Below are positions 29,539 to 38,520 of a stretch of DNA of 64,000 bases, one piece after another (positions within the stretch are counted from its first letter, which is position 1; the number at the start of each line of letters is the position of its first letter). Below the pieces are notes generated by a model. It saw only the letters and a program-made list of their open reading frames with translations, searched no databases and was not told the origin of the DNA. A program made the position numbers and the translations under genes. Origin of the DNA: Salinibacterium amurskyense (GTDB lineage Bacteria > Actinomycetota > Actinomycetes > Actinomycetales > Microbacteriaceae); NCBI RefSeq assembly GCF_002797685.1, contig NZ_PGFH01000002.1, positions 310,001-374,000 on the forward strand, written 5' to 3'.

Positions 29539-30120
29539 CTAGAAGTTGATCGGCTTTGGTTGCACGGGGGTATCGCTTTTTCCATCGGCAAGTATCGCGG
29601 TCACCATTGATATCGCTCGGGGGTCGAGGCTGTCACCCGGGTAGAAATCCTCGTACAACTCGTCAGCGTCCTCGAGGGAGCTGATCTCGCACAAGCTCAG
29701 GAGTAGTCGGATGTCGCGGGTGTCGCGACCGGGGCGGTTGGCGCGCAGTTTCATCGCCAAGAGTGCCTCTTTGGATGCGACCTGAATCACGATGTCGTCG
29801 CGATCATAGATCGTGTCCCATTCAACAGCGCGGCCGAGGGTCGGCAGAGCATCCACTTTGGTGACTTCAAAATTGAGCCAAGTGGGGTCCCAATCGTGGC
29901 GTTGCGCAACGCGGGCGGCGGCGGAGGCGACCGCAGCATCACTCCCCGGGCGAACGTGCAGTGAATCGAGATCTTGGGTGGTCCCGCGGTCGAAATAGCG
30001 CAACGAGAGGGCGGCTCCGCCAACCAACCGGATTCCTGCCACTTCGCCCTCCGCGCGTAGCTCCGCAATGAGTTCACGCAATCCGGTGATGATGTCATCC
30101 CTGTCGAGAGTGGTTGCCAC
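29539..30120 (-). CDS. Nucleotidyltransferase-fold protein (AbiEii-like; putative toxin)
   Basis: A 193-residue protein with the nucleotidyltransferase core LVGGAALSLRYFDRG followed by TTQDLD, the GGxAL...TxDLD pattern of AbiEii/DUF6036-type transferases. It also has EALLAMKLRA, the conserved Lys helix of that group. It starts at GTG 30118-30120, two bases after the XRE-type regulator gene on the same strand. The pair matches the antitoxin-then-toxin order of type IV/AbiE-like systems, where the transferase modifies tRNA or another target. Toxicity is inferred only. Confidence 0.72.
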   Translation of the reverse strand: MATTLDRDDIITGLRELIAELRAEGEVAGIRLVGGAALSLRYFDRGTTQDLDSLHVRPGSDAAVASAAARVAQRHDWDPTWLNFEVTKVDALPTLGRAVEWDTIYDRDDIVIQVASKEALLAMKLRANRPGRDTRDIRLLLSLCEISSLEDADELYEDFYPGDSLDPRAISMVTAILADGKSDTPVQPKPINF

Positions 30121-30122
30121 GA

Positions 30123-30698
30123 TTACACGCTCTCGAACGTGTCACGCCACGCAAGAACGCCGCGTTTAGAGAACTCGGCGGGGACATCTGCGAGGGGAGC
30201 AACAGGGTCTGCGGGATCCACGTCAAGAGCTCGGTGTTTGCTGAGGAACCGGTTGGGGAGATCAACCCACTGCGGCAGAGGAATGCCCTCGTCTGCGAGT
30301 CGCCACGCTACAAGCGCTGCTAGTGCGGCATCCCACACCGGGTCGCGAGTCGACTCGGGCTCGGCAAGCCCAAGGACTCCGCGAACCAGTCCGTGCTCGG
30401 CCACAAGGTTGTCGTTGAGCTGCAGCAAGGCCCGAAGCGCCCTGTCTTTGTCGCCGGCAGCGAGCTGGTGACGGATTTCGGTGGCGGCGGTTGCTGCGTC
30501 GTCCCGGCGAGTGGGGGCGGAATACAACCGGTGCCCCGCTCCAGCTAGGAGGCGGTCAATCGTGTCGAAGCTTGCATCGCGCCCTCGTTCTGAGCGGGAA
30601 ACGCTGCCCTGATCGATCGATGAGCGGGAAGCGAGCTGCTTTTGGGTTAGGCGACGACTTTTTCGGGCTGCCCGGATCAACGTGGATGCATTCGCCAT
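30123..30698 (-). CDS. XRE-type helix-turn-helix regulator (putative antitoxin)
   Basis: A 191-residue protein. Residues about 1-60 are an XRE/Cro helix-turn-helix (LTQKQLASRSSIDQGSVSRS). The remainder is helical and of unknown fold, with LNDNLVAEHGLVRGVLGLAE. ATG 30698 is chosen at the start of the HTH; an extended frame from 30743 runs into the AT-rich promoter. It is two bases upstream of the nucleotidyltransferase gene, consistent with a co-regulated toxin-antitoxin pair that represses its own promoter. Confidence 0.75.
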   Translation of the reverse strand: MANASTLIRAARKSRRLTQKQLASRSSIDQGSVSRSERGRDASFDTIDRLLAGAGHRLYSAPTRRDDAATAATEIRHQLAAGDKDRALRALLQLNDNLVAEHGLVRGVLGLAEPESTRDPVWDAALAALVAWRLADEGIPLPQWVDLPNRFLSKHRALDVDPADPVAPLADVPAEFSKRGVLAWRDTFESV

Positions 30699-30720
30699 AG
30701 TGATCACCGCCCTTCTTGCT

Positions 30721-30760
30721 TCTAAATATAGCTTGGAAAACATATTTTGGTAAGGTCAGG
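30721..30760 (-). promoter_or_regulatory. AT-rich promoter/operator region of the XRE-nucleotidyltransferase pair
   Basis: A local AT-rich patch in a GC-rich window. On the minus strand, TTACCA and TATATT are 17 bases apart. The core reads AAATATA...CATATTT, an imperfect palindrome that could be the regulator's own operator. Confidence 0.45.
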
Positions 30761-30843
30761 TAATTTCGGATGCTCCCGCTCGCTGGGCTGTCCACGATCG
30801 CTGCCGAGATCGCTCGTCGCTAGACTCGAGCGCAGGAGGCAAC

Positions 30844-31170
30844 ATGAGCAAACGCGGGCAGAAATCTCCACCTAAGGTGCGGATGATGGCCATGGCACTC
30901 GTCGACGAGAGTGGCCTTCGCTGGGAGTTCGATACCTCGTTGGGCTATAGCAACGGCCGCGCGCTCTCCGAATTTGTGGAGCGACCTGGCGTGAAGCGGG
31001 TGCTTCTCCAGCGCGATCGAGACGTGAGCGACATCACCGCGAACTCGACGAAGCGCCGAGAGCTGCTGGAGCCCGAGGATGGCAAGCACATCAACCCTTC
31101 AGACGAGTACGACGCCGGAATCTATCGACGTGGGCCCGACGAGATCGCAGTGATCTCGCTCATTCACTGA
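30844..31170 (+). CDS. Hypothetical protein, 108 residues
   Basis: A small basic-to-neutral soluble protein, not recognised. It contains MAMALVDESGLRWEFDTSLG and a C-terminal GIYRRGPDEIAVISLIH. ATG 30844 is preceded by GGAGG (CGCAGGAGGCAAC), a strong ribosome site. It is divergent from the XRE/nucleotidyltransferase pair and could share its regulation, but nothing in sequence shows that. Confidence 0.6.
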   Translation: MSKRGQKSPPKVRMMAMALVDESGLRWEFDTSLGYSNGRALSEFVERPGVKRVLLQRDRDVSDITANSTKRRELLEPEDGKHINPSDEYDAGIYRRGPDEIAVISLIH

Positions 31171-31231
31171 AGACGCTCATCGGCTGGGGGGGGTCTCGAC
31201 GTGCGAATAGTGAGTATATTTCTCATCGGGG

Positions 31232-31546
31232 GTGTTTCCCTGGAATCGGATGGTCATGGAACTACTAGCGTCAGGTTCAGGGGCTCCGATCCCGGCAACT
31301 AATGCCCAAGGGTTTCTATTTCTCGGCATGTTGTTGCTGTTTGCTGCCACATACACCTGGACCCAACGAGAAACTTACGCGCGCAAGAGTCGCAAGCGTT
31401 TCGAGAAATTGGGTTGGACTTGGTTTGCGCGCCGGATGCCCGACCGTAGGTGGCACCGGATATCAGTTGTCTTCGCGGTGGTCTGGGGAGCGTTGGGGAT
31501 GCTGTCTCTCCTGGCCGGCGTTGTGTTTGTCTTCTTGGGCATGTAG
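31232..31546 (+). CDS. Hypothetical small membrane protein
   Basis: About 98-104 residues with two hydrophobic segments (QGFLFLGMLLLFAATYTWT and FAVVWGALGMLSLLAGVVFV) separated by a basic loop (RKSRKRFEKLGWTWFARRMP). The start is uncertain: GTG 31232 or ATG 31250, neither with a strong ribosome site. No family is recognised. Confidence 0.5.
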   Translation: MFPWNRMVMELLASGSGAPIPATNAQGFLFLGMLLLFAATYTWTQRETYARKSRKRFEKLGWTWFARRMPDRRWHRISVVFAVVWGALGMLSLLAGVVFVFLGM

Positions 31547-31580
31547 CGAGGGCTCCCGTGACGAGTTAAACGGGACGTCG

Positions 31581-32348
31581 TTATTCGACCGGCGAAGGCC
31601 CTACCTCCACCGCAACCCCGGGCGGCGTCTCCACGAGCAACCCGGTCCCCGCGAACGCAGCTTCGAGGTCGGCACGGGTTTCGGTGAAGTGTTCCCAGCC
31701 TTCGGTGTGGAGGCCGACCACATGGGTGGCGCCCACAATGCGGGCGGCTTCTGCGGCATCCGCTGAAGTTAACGTGAGAGGCCCGTTGACCGCGGAGATG
31801 CGGGCAGCACCAGCGAAGAGTACGGCGATGCTGATGTCGGGAAAGCGGTCGGCAATTTGCTGCACGAGTGGCAGGGACGCGTTGTCGCCGCTGACGTAGA
31901 TGGTGGGTTCGCCCTCGGCCTGCAGTACGAATCCGGTGACCGGGCCGAGCCGGGCCTCAGAACCGGGAGGACCATGCAGGGCCGGCACAGCGGTGACGGT
32001 CACGGCACCGACTTCACGGGATTCCCACGAGTCGAGACCGACAACGCCGCCGCCGAAGAGGTCTGAGCCCGCCTTCATGGTGCTGATCGTCAGCACACCA
32101 GTGGCGAGAAGTTCGAGTCCCTCGTAGTCGAGGTTGTCTTGGTGTTCGTGATGCGACAGCAACACGAGGTCGACAGTGCCAACATCCGCTCGGCTCAGCG
32201 CCGGACCCGCCGTCTTCGTGAGCGGCACACCGCCCTCGTCGGGGTAAAGCTGCGGGGCATCGAATGTGGGATCAGTCACGATGCGTAATCCCGCATATTC
32301 GAGCAACGCGGTGGGGCCGCCAATGTAGGTCACGGTCAACTTCGACAT
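31581..32348 (-). CDS. MBL-fold metallo-hydrolase (UlaG-like)
   Basis: A 255-residue metallo-beta-lactamase-fold protein. The metal motif appears as [10 protein letters not shown] (family HxHxDH variant, here HEHQDN), with downstream histidines in VPALHGPPG and [12 protein letters not shown]. This resembles UlaG-type hydrolases (L-ascorbate-6-phosphate lactonase relatives), whose substrates are mostly unknown. It is divergent from the DUF255 gene, with only 11 bases between the two start codons. Confidence 0.85.
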   Translation of the reverse strand: MSKLTVTYIGGPTALLEYAGLRIVTDPTFDAPQLYPDEGGVPLTKTAGPALSRADVGTVDLVLLSHHEHQDNLDYEGLELLATGVLTISTMKAGSDLFGGGVVGLDSWESREVGAVTVTAVPALHGPPGSEARLGPVTGFVLQAEGEPTIYVSGDNASLPLVQQIADRFPDISIAVLFAGAARISAVNGPLTLTSADAAEAARIVGATHVVGLHTEGWEHFTETRADLEAAFAGTGLLVETPPGVAVEVGPSPVE

Positions 32349-32359
32349 ACTCTGAGACT

Positions 32360-34312
32360 ATGCCCAATCGTCTGGAAACTGCTGCGAGCCCGTACCTGAG
32401 ATCACACGCCACCAATCCGGTGGACTGGTGGGAGTGGTCTGCCGAAGCTTTTGCCGAAGCGGAACGCCGCGATGTGCCTGTGCTCGTCTCCATCGGCTAC
32501 TCCACGTGCCACTGGTGTCACGTGATGGCGCGCGAATCCTTCAGTGACTCCGTGCTGGCCGGCTACCTCAACGAGAACTTCGTGGCGATTAAAGTCGACC
32601 GCGAAGAGCACGCCGAAGTGGACTCCACCTATCTGGCGGCGGCATCCGCCTTCACGCCCAACCTGGGCTGGCCGCTCAACGTGTTCGTTACGCCCGCGGG
32701 GCGAGCATTCTTTGCCGGCACCTACTGGCCGCCGACCGCTGTGGGGCAGCATCCGGCATTCCGGCAAGTGCTCGAATCGGTGACGGAGGCGTGGACGGCG
32801 CGGCGTGAGCAAGTGGAGACCAGCGGGGCTGCGATTGCCCAAGCGCTTGCCCAGAGTCGTGCCGTCGAGAGTGAGCTCGTCGCCGACTTCGCGCCCGTAA
32901 TCGATGCGCTCGCTGCCGCCGAAGATCTTGACCATGGCGGATTCGGCGACGCCCCCAAATTTCCGGTCACGCCGGTGCTGCGGTTCCTTCTCGATCGCGG
33001 CGCCCGCTCCGCCGAACACTCGCCCGAGGCAGCCGGGCTCGCTGACCGCACGCTCACGGCGATGGCGGCATCCGCCCTGCGCGACCCGGTAGATGGCGGC
33101 TTCTTCCGTTACTCCACCCAGGCCGACTGGACCGACCCGCACTACGAACGCATGCTCTACGACAACGCCCAACTGCTTGCCGCGTATGCGCTCGCCGACT
33201 CGGCTGAGATCGCGACGGGCGTCGCCGAGTTCTTACGCGACCAATTGTTGCTGCCCTCAGGAGCATTCGCATCAGGTCTCGACTCCGAGAGCACGGTGGA
33301 CGGCAAACGTGTCGAAGGCTTCTACTATTCGTTGGATGCCGCGAGCCGCGCCCGCGTCGAAGCCCCGCCCCGCGACGACAAGATCCTCACCGGCTGGAAC
33401 GGTCTCGCCATCGAAGCGCTCGCCTTGGCAGGCGCTCGTTATGGCAACGCCGAGTGGATCGCGCTGGCCCGCGGTGCCGCTGACTTTCTGCTGGCTGAGC
33501 ACGTGGGTGTTGGCGGTGGAGGTTCGGACGCAGCAGTTGGGCGGCTCGTGCGCACCTCGATCGACGGCATTCTCTCCGACGCGGCCGCAACCCTTGAAGA
33601 CAGCGGAATGCTCGCCCAAGGGCTGCTCGAACTCTCGATCGCTACCGGCGAGGTTCGCTACGCGCTCGCCGCCCGCGACCTCGTCGACGGAGCGCTCGCC
33701 GCGGGCGCGGCAGGCTCAGGAAGCTCACCCTTCGGCCTCCCCGGCGGCAGCGACTCCGTGCTCGCCGCGCAGGGTCTGTCGACCGAAGCTGACATCAGTG
33801 ACGGAGCCCACCCGAGCGGCCTCAGCGCCATGGCCGCCGCCGCTCACACCCTTTTCGCTCTCACCGGCGATGCCCAGTACCGGGATGCCGCCGAGGCTTC
33901 CATGAAGTTGGTCGGCCAACTCGCAGCCCAGCAACCGATCTCGTTCGGAACCGCCCTCACCCTCATGTCGGAGCTCGGTGCGCCGCTTCGCCAGCTCGTC
34001 GTCGTGACGGCGGATGGGGCGAACGCTGTTGTCCCCGACGCTGCAGCCGGTGCGGCTGGCGGCACCTCCGACGGAAGCGCCGCAACGGGCGGCGAGCTCA
34101 CGAGTCTGGCCCGCACGCTGCACCGCGCTGGAGGCATTGGCGTTGCGGTCTCGCAGGCTCAGGCCGACGCTTTTGCGGCATCCGGTTTTGAGCTGTTTGC
34201 TGCTCGCACCGCGACCGGCGGCGCACCGACGGCGTACCTGTGTGAAGAGTTTGTGTGCCGCTTACCGCTCACTGATGCGCCTGCGCTGCGAGCATTGCTG
34301 GGCGCGAACTAA
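32360..34312 (+). CDS. Thioredoxin domain-containing protein (DUF255, YyaL-like)
   Basis: A 650-residue protein of the YyaL/SSP411 family. The N-terminal thioredoxin-like domain has the redox motif CHWC in [14 protein letters not shown]. The rest is an alpha/alpha toroid resembling N-acylglucosamine epimerases ([34 protein letters not shown]). The biochemical role is unsettled in all species. ATG 32360 starts at the family N-terminus [20 protein letters not shown]; upstream in-frame sequence would overlap the divergent MBL gene. Confidence 0.92.
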   Translation: MPNRLETAASPYLRSHATNPVDWWEWSAEAFAEAERRDVPVLVSIGYSTCHWCHVMARESFSDSVLAGYLNENFVAIKVDREEHAEVDSTYLAAASAFTPNLGWPLNVFVTPAGRAFFAGTYWPPTAVGQHPAFRQVLESVTEAWTARREQVETSGAAIAQALAQSRAVESELVADFAPVIDALAAAEDLDHGGFGDAPKFPVTPVLRFLLDRGARSAEHSPEAAGLADRTLTAMAASALRDPVDGGFFRYSTQADWTDPHYERMLYDNAQLLAAYALADSAEIATGVAEFLRDQLLLPSGAFASGLDSESTVDGKRVEGFYYSLDAASRARVEAPPRDDKILTGWNGLAIEALALAGARYGNAEWIALARGAADFLLAEHVGVGGGGSDAAVGRLVRTSIDGILSDAAATLEDSGMLAQGLLELSIATGEVRYALAARDLVDGALAAGAAGSGSSPFGLPGGSDSVLAAQGLSTEADISDGAHPSGLSAMAAAAHTLFALTGDAQYRDAAEASMKLVGQLAAQQPISFGTALTLMSELGAPLRQLVVVTADGANAVVPDAAAGAAGGTSDGSAATGGELTSLARTLHRAGGIGVAVSQAQADAFAASGFELFAARTATGGAPTAYLCEEFVCRLPLTDAPALRALLGAN

Positions 34313-34337
34313 CGGTCGACAACGTCACGCGGGTGAG

Positions 34338-34682
34338 CTACAGAATTCCGAGCGCCTGCCGCACGTGCACGTACTGCGTGAGGAAGGCGCGCTCGTCGAG
34401 GCGTTTGCGACGCATCCAGGAGGTCACTTCGCTGTTGCTTTTGCTCGCGTTGCACGAGCCGCAGGCGGGAACGACGTTGCCGACGGTGTAGCTGCCGCCG
34501 CGCGAGATGGGCTGCACGCAATCTTTCTGAAGCGCAGCGTCGGTGGCGGTGCAATACGCGCAGCCGCCCCACTCGCGCTTGAGCTCTTCCCACTGCTCAG
34601 CGGTGAGGTTGTTGTCGGCGGCGTCAACTCGACGTTTGCGGCGTCGTGCAGCACGCGCCCGTCGAGTGTGCGCTACAGCCAT
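34338..34682 (-). CDS. HNH endonuclease-like protein
   Basis: A 114-residue basic protein of the HNH family. Cysteine pairs CAYC and CGSC would bind a structural zinc, and the stretch DCVQPISRGGSYTVGNVVPA spans the beta-beta-alpha core. The usual first catalytic His (DH) is replaced by Cys (DC), although the Asn remains in GNVVPA. The N-terminus is Arg-rich (HTRRARAARRRKRR). Function could be nicking, repair or residual; activity is uncertain because of the substitution. Confidence 0.75.
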   Translation of the reverse strand: MAVAHTRRARAARRRKRRVDAADNNLTAEQWEELKREWGGCAYCTATDAALQKDCVQPISRGGSYTVGNVVPACGSCNASKSNSEVTSWMRRKRLDERAFLTQYVHVRQALGIL

Positions 34683-34748
34683 ACGGCTAAGTTAGTGCAC
34701 TGCTGGTGCGCTACGGCAGCGACTGGCGCGCGCCATGCAACGAAGGCG

Positions 34749-34793
34749 ACGACCGCGCCCAGCGCCACGCAACGACCGCGCCTAGCGCCCCGC
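34749..34793. repeat. Short GC-rich tandem repeat at the end of the CoA-binding gene
   Basis: Two 22-base units (34749-34770 and 34772-34793), matching at 20 of 22 positions with period 23. The second unit contains the stop and last codons of the CoA-binding protein gene; the first lies just after it. This may be a recent local duplication. Confidence 0.55.
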
Positions 34794-35354
34794 GCGACGC
34801 GACGAGATAACCCCGGTATCGAAGCCCATGAGGTTGAGGCCACCGTTGAAGCGTGCGTGCTCGACCTTAAGACAACGGTCCATGACGATGGTGAGCCCCT
34901 GCGATTCGCCGTAGACGGCGGCTTCTTCGTTCCAGATGCCGAGCTGCACCCACACAGCCTTCGCGCCGATGGCGAGCACATCGTCGATCACGCTGGGGAT
35001 GTCGCTGGCTTTGCGAAAGACATCCACAATGTCGGGCACTTCGGGCAGCGATGCCAGGTCGGGATACGCCTTCTCGCCGAGGATTGTATCGGCGTTGGGG
35101 TTCACGAAGTACACGCGGTAATCGGTCGACTGCAACAGGTAGGTGCCCACGAAATAGCTCGAACGCGAGGGATTGGGGGAGGCCCCAACGATCGCGATCG
35201 ACTTCGCACCGCGCAGAATGGCGGCACGCTTCTTGGCATCCGGCCCCACCCAGCTTCGCTGCGACTTGAGCAGTTTGGCGAGCGGCGAGCTGGCGGGCAG
35301 ATCGCACGTGAGCCCGTTGCTGAGCTGGGTGGTCTGCAGTTCTTCGGTCGACAT
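34782..35354 (-). CDS. CoA-binding domain protein (YccU-like)
   Basis: A 190-residue protein with a CoA_binding_2 Rossmann fold. It shows SIAIVGASPNPSRSSYFVGT (nucleotide-binding turn) and the C-terminal IVMDRCLKVEHARF, a strongly conserved family motif. The N-terminal about 45 residues are extra. Its ATG lies two bases after the MetY stop, so it is co-transcribed and likely functionally linked to homocysteine synthesis; similar pairs occur in other bacteria. The biochemical role is unknown. Confidence 0.88.
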   Translation of the reverse strand: MSTEELQTTQLSNGLTCDLPASSPLAKLLKSQRSWVGPDAKKRAAILRGAKSIAIVGASPNPSRSSYFVGTYLLQSTDYRVYFVNPNADTILGEKAYPDLASLPEVPDIVDVFRKASDIPSVIDDVLAIGAKAVWVQLGIWNEEAAVYGESQGLTIVMDRCLKVEHARFNGGLNLMGFDTGVISSRRAGR

Positions 35355-35356
35355 CC

Positions 35357-36682
35357 TTAGCCCTTCGTCGCTGCGGTTAGCGCCTGATCGAGGTCGGCGA
35401 TGATGTCTTCGGGGTCTTCAATTCCCACGCTGATGCGCACGACACCGGGCAGTACGCCGGCATCGGTGAGCTGCTGCTCGGTGAGCTGCGCGTGCGTCGT
35501 TGACGCGGGATGAATCACGAGCGTTTTCGCATCACCAATGTTGGCGAGGTGGCTGGCTAGCTCAACACTTTCGATGAACTTTTGGCCGACAGCGCGGCTG
35601 TTCTGTGTTGCCGATCCACGCACCTCAAACGAGAACACCGAGCCAGCGCCCTTCGGCAGGTACTTCTGCGCGCGCTCGAAATGTGGATGCCCCGGCAGAC
35701 CCGCCCAGTACACGGTCTCGACCCGCGAATCGGCTTCGAGCCACTCGGCAACGGTGCGCGCGTTGTCGACGTGGGCTTGCATCCGAAAGGGAAGAGTTTC
35801 GACGCCGGTCGCGAGTAGCCAGGCCGAGTGCGGCGACAGGGCGGGTCCGACGTCGCGTAGCTGCTCTGCGCGCAAGCGAGTGAGGAAGGCGTATTCGCCA
35901 AAGTTGCCGCTCCAGTTGAGACCGCCATAGCTGGGCACCGGCTCATCGAAGAGGGGGAAACGGTCGGTGGCCCAGTCGAAGCGACCGCTCTCCACCACCA
36001 CGCCGCCGAGGGTTGTGCCCGCGCCACCCAAGAACTTGGTGGCCGAGTGCGTGACGACATCGGCGCCCCACTCAATCGGGCGGTTCAGGTACGGCGTCGC
36101 GACAGTTGAGTCAATGATGAGCGGCAGATTGTGGGCATGAGCAACCTCCGCCAGACCCTCAATGTCGGCAATCTCGCCCGAGGGGTTCGCGATGGTCTCC
36201 GCGAAAATCAGCTTGGTCTTGTCAGTGATGGCCGCCGCATAGTCTTCGGGGTCGGCAGAGCGCACGAACGTTGTCTCCACCCCAAAACGACGCAGCGTGA
36301 CATCCAGCTGCGTAATGGAACCGCCATAGAGATTGGCGCTCGACACAATGTGATCGCCGGCACCGGCGAGCGACGCGAAGGTGATGAACTGCGCGCTCAA
36401 CCCACTGCCGGTGGCAACGGCACCGAGTCCGCCTTCGAGCGACGCAACTCGTTCCTCGAAACTCGCGACCGTCGGGTTGGCAAGCCGGGAATAGATGTTG
36501 CCGTACTTCTGCAGCGCGAAGCGGGCGGCGGCATCCGCGGTGTCATCAAAGACGTACGCGCTCGTCTGGTAAATCGGCAGGGCGCGAGAGCCCGTAGTCG
36601 CATCGGGGATGTTGCCCGCGTGAATTGCGCGCGTGCGAAAACCATAGTTGCGGTCGGAACCACTCTGATCAGCCATAGCCAC
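35357..36682 (-). CDS. metY: O-acetylhomoserine aminocarboxypropyltransferase (homocysteine synthase)
   Basis: A 441-residue PLP enzyme of the Cys/Met metabolism family that makes homocysteine from O-acetylhomoserine and sulfide. The PLP-lysine is in VVTHSATKFLGGAGTTLGG, and the N-terminal GFRTRAIHAGNIPDATTGSR is typical of MetY. The length of about 430-440 separates it from the roughly 380-400-residue MetB/MetZ. The CoA-binding gene follows immediately. No SAM-type riboswitch is visible in the short upstream gap (36683-36746). Confidence 0.93.
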   Translation of the reverse strand: MAMADQSGSDRNYGFRTRAIHAGNIPDATTGSRALPIYQTSAYVFDDTADAAARFALQKYGNIYSRLANPTVASFEERVASLEGGLGAVATGSGLSAQFITFASLAGAGDHIVSSANLYGGSITQLDVTLRRFGVETTFVRSADPEDYAAAITDKTKLIFAETIANPSGEIADIEGLAEVAHAHNLPLIIDSTVATPYLNRPIEWGADVVTHSATKFLGGAGTTLGGVVVESGRFDWATDRFPLFDEPVPSYGGLNWSGNFGEYAFLTRLRAEQLRDVGPALSPHSAWLLATGVETLPFRMQAHVDNARTVAEWLEADSRVETVYWAGLPGHPHFERAQKYLPKGAGSVFSFEVRGSATQNSRAVGQKFIESVELASHLANIGDAKTLVIHPASTTHAQLTEQQLTDAGVLPGVVRISVGIEDPEDIIADLDQALTAATKG

Positions 36683-36746
36683 AGGCTACCCAAGCGGATG
36701 CCGACTCAAGATTTGTGACGTAACAGAACGCCACGAAACGGCTGGC

Positions 36747-38432
36747 CTAGATCCAGGTCGGCAACCACCAGCGCAGGCGCAGCAGGTCGTAGTCGATGAC
36801 CTGGCCGGTCCAGAGCGGCCAGAAGAACACGCTGACCGCGATCACGACGACCATGAATACCGCGACGACCCCGAGGCCGCTCGTTCGTCGATAGCGGTCG
36901 TCATCCCGGCTGCCGAGGATCACCCCGAGCGCCGCCACGAGCGCCAAAATCAGGTACGGCTCGAACACGATTGTGTAGAACTGAAAGACGGTGCGGTTCA
37001 GGTACAACAGCCACGGTAAGTAGCCGGCCGCGACGCCCATCAGAATGAAGCCGGTCTGCCACTGGCGGTAGCGAACCAAGCGATACACGAGGTACAACAT
37101 GGCGGCGGTGGCGGCCCACCAGATGATCGGGTTGGCGATTCCAGAGATGGAGGCGCCGCAGGCATCCGCGAGACAGCCGTCGTCGCCGCGCGAGAGGTTC
37201 TCGTAGAACATGCTCGTGGGGCGGATGAGCAGCAGCCACGTCAGAGGGTTCGCTTGGTAGGGGTGTGGTCGGGTTTCGCCCACGTGATAGTTGTACACGC
37301 TCGACTGAAAGTGCCACAGGCTCTGGATGTCGAGGGGCACCCAGCTGAGAACACCCGTCCACGCATTGCCGTCAGTGTCGGCCCACGATCGGTCGTAGCT
37401 GTTGTCGCTGAGAAACCAGGCCGTCCACGTGCTGAGGTACACGAGCAGCGCAATCGGCACGGTCAGCAGGAAGCTCACGGGGGCTTGTTTGAAGAGAGTG
37501 CCGGAGCCCCAGAAGCTGATGCCGGCCTGGCGGCGAGCGAGGGCATCCACCACCAGGCTGTAAACGGCGAAGGCCGCTAAGAAGTAGAGACCGTTCCACT
37601 TGACGGCGGCAGCGAGTCCGAAGGCGACGGCGGCGAGCATAAGCCACGGTCGCCACCACAGCGCCGGGCCCCATTCGGTGCTCGCACCGCGAAGCCCACG
37701 GCGACTGATCCACAGCGCCAGCCGGGTGGCCGAATGCTCACGATCGAGCAGCATGGCGCCAACCCCGAGCAGAGCGAAGATCATGACGAAGTTGTCGAGC
37801 AAGGCGACGCGGCTCATGACGATCGCGTTGCCATCGATCGCCATCAGCAACCCGGCCAGCGTGGCGAGAAGCGTGGAGCCGAAGAGTTTCTTGGCGATCA
37901 GCATGAGCACGACTACCGCGAGAATGCCGACGAGGGCCGTGGCGATGCGCCAGCCGAACGGGTCATCGCCGCCGCCCGGCAACATGCCCAAACCAATCAA
38001 CCACTTGCCGAGCGGGGGATGCACGACGAACGAGGGATCGTTCAGAAAGATGTTGACCTTGCCGCTGTTGAAGAGCGCATCCGCTTCGGCCGGCCACTGC
38101 GCCTCGTAGCCGAGGTTCACGAGCGTCCACGAATCCTTCACATAGAAGGTCTCATCAAAAACCAGCGACGACGGATGCCCGAGGCCCACCAGTCGCGTGA
38201 ACGCAGCGATCACTAGCACGATCACCGGCCCGGCCCACCCGAGCCAGCGGCGGGTCAGCGGACTTCTCGCCGCCCACCAATCATCGAGGCGGGAACCCAC
38301 GGCGGTGGCGTAGTGGTGGCCGGTGGCACGTGCGGAATTCGCATCCGAAGCCGCTCCAGCATCCGTAGTCGAACTCGCGGGAGAGTTGTTCGCCAGGATG
38401 GCGTCGAAGTCGCGCGGGTTCGTCTGGCTCAC
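36747..38432 (-). CDS. pmt: Polyprenyl-phosphate-mannose--protein mannosyltransferase
   Basis: A 561-residue integral membrane glycosyltransferase (GT39, PMT family) that O-mannosylates secreted proteins using polyprenyl-phosphate mannose. It has about ten hydrophobic segments and the conserved loop FVVHPPLGKWLIGLGMLPGG. Acidic residues in the first extracytoplasmic loop (VFDETFYVKDSW) match the catalytic DE motif. In many actinobacteria it lies head-to-head with rsmI; here three other genes separate them. Confidence 0.93.
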   Translation of the reverse strand: MSQTNPRDFDAILANNSPASSTTDAGAASDANSARATGHHYATAVGSRLDDWWAARSPLTRRWLGWAGPVIVLVIAAFTRLVGLGHPSSLVFDETFYVKDSWTLVNLGYEAQWPAEADALFNSGKVNIFLNDPSFVVHPPLGKWLIGLGMLPGGGDDPFGWRIATALVGILAVVVLMLIAKKLFGSTLLATLAGLLMAIDGNAIVMSRVALLDNFVMIFALLGVGAMLLDREHSATRLALWISRRGLRGASTEWGPALWWRPWLMLAAVAFGLAAAVKWNGLYFLAAFAVYSLVVDALARRQAGISFWGSGTLFKQAPVSFLLTVPIALLVYLSTWTAWFLSDNSYDRSWADTDGNAWTGVLSWVPLDIQSLWHFQSSVYNYHVGETRPHPYQANPLTWLLLIRPTSMFYENLSRGDDGCLADACGASISGIANPIIWWAATAAMLYLVYRLVRYRQWQTGFILMGVAAGYLPWLLYLNRTVFQFYTIVFEPYLILALVAALGVILGSRDDDRYRRTSGLGVVAVFMVVVIAVSVFFWPLWTGQVIDYDLLRLRWWLPTWI

Positions 38433-38520
38433 CCCGTAATGCTACTGAGGGAAGTCGTGAGCTGCTGACCGGATCGCAGGCTTCGGCGCGCCGCCCAGCG
38501 GGGACCACGGTAGAGCGCGG

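Noticed and set aside
34014-35360. 448-residue plus-strand frame through the HNH, CoA-binding and DUF255 genes
   Set aside because: Crosses three genes in other frames and has no domain; shadow.
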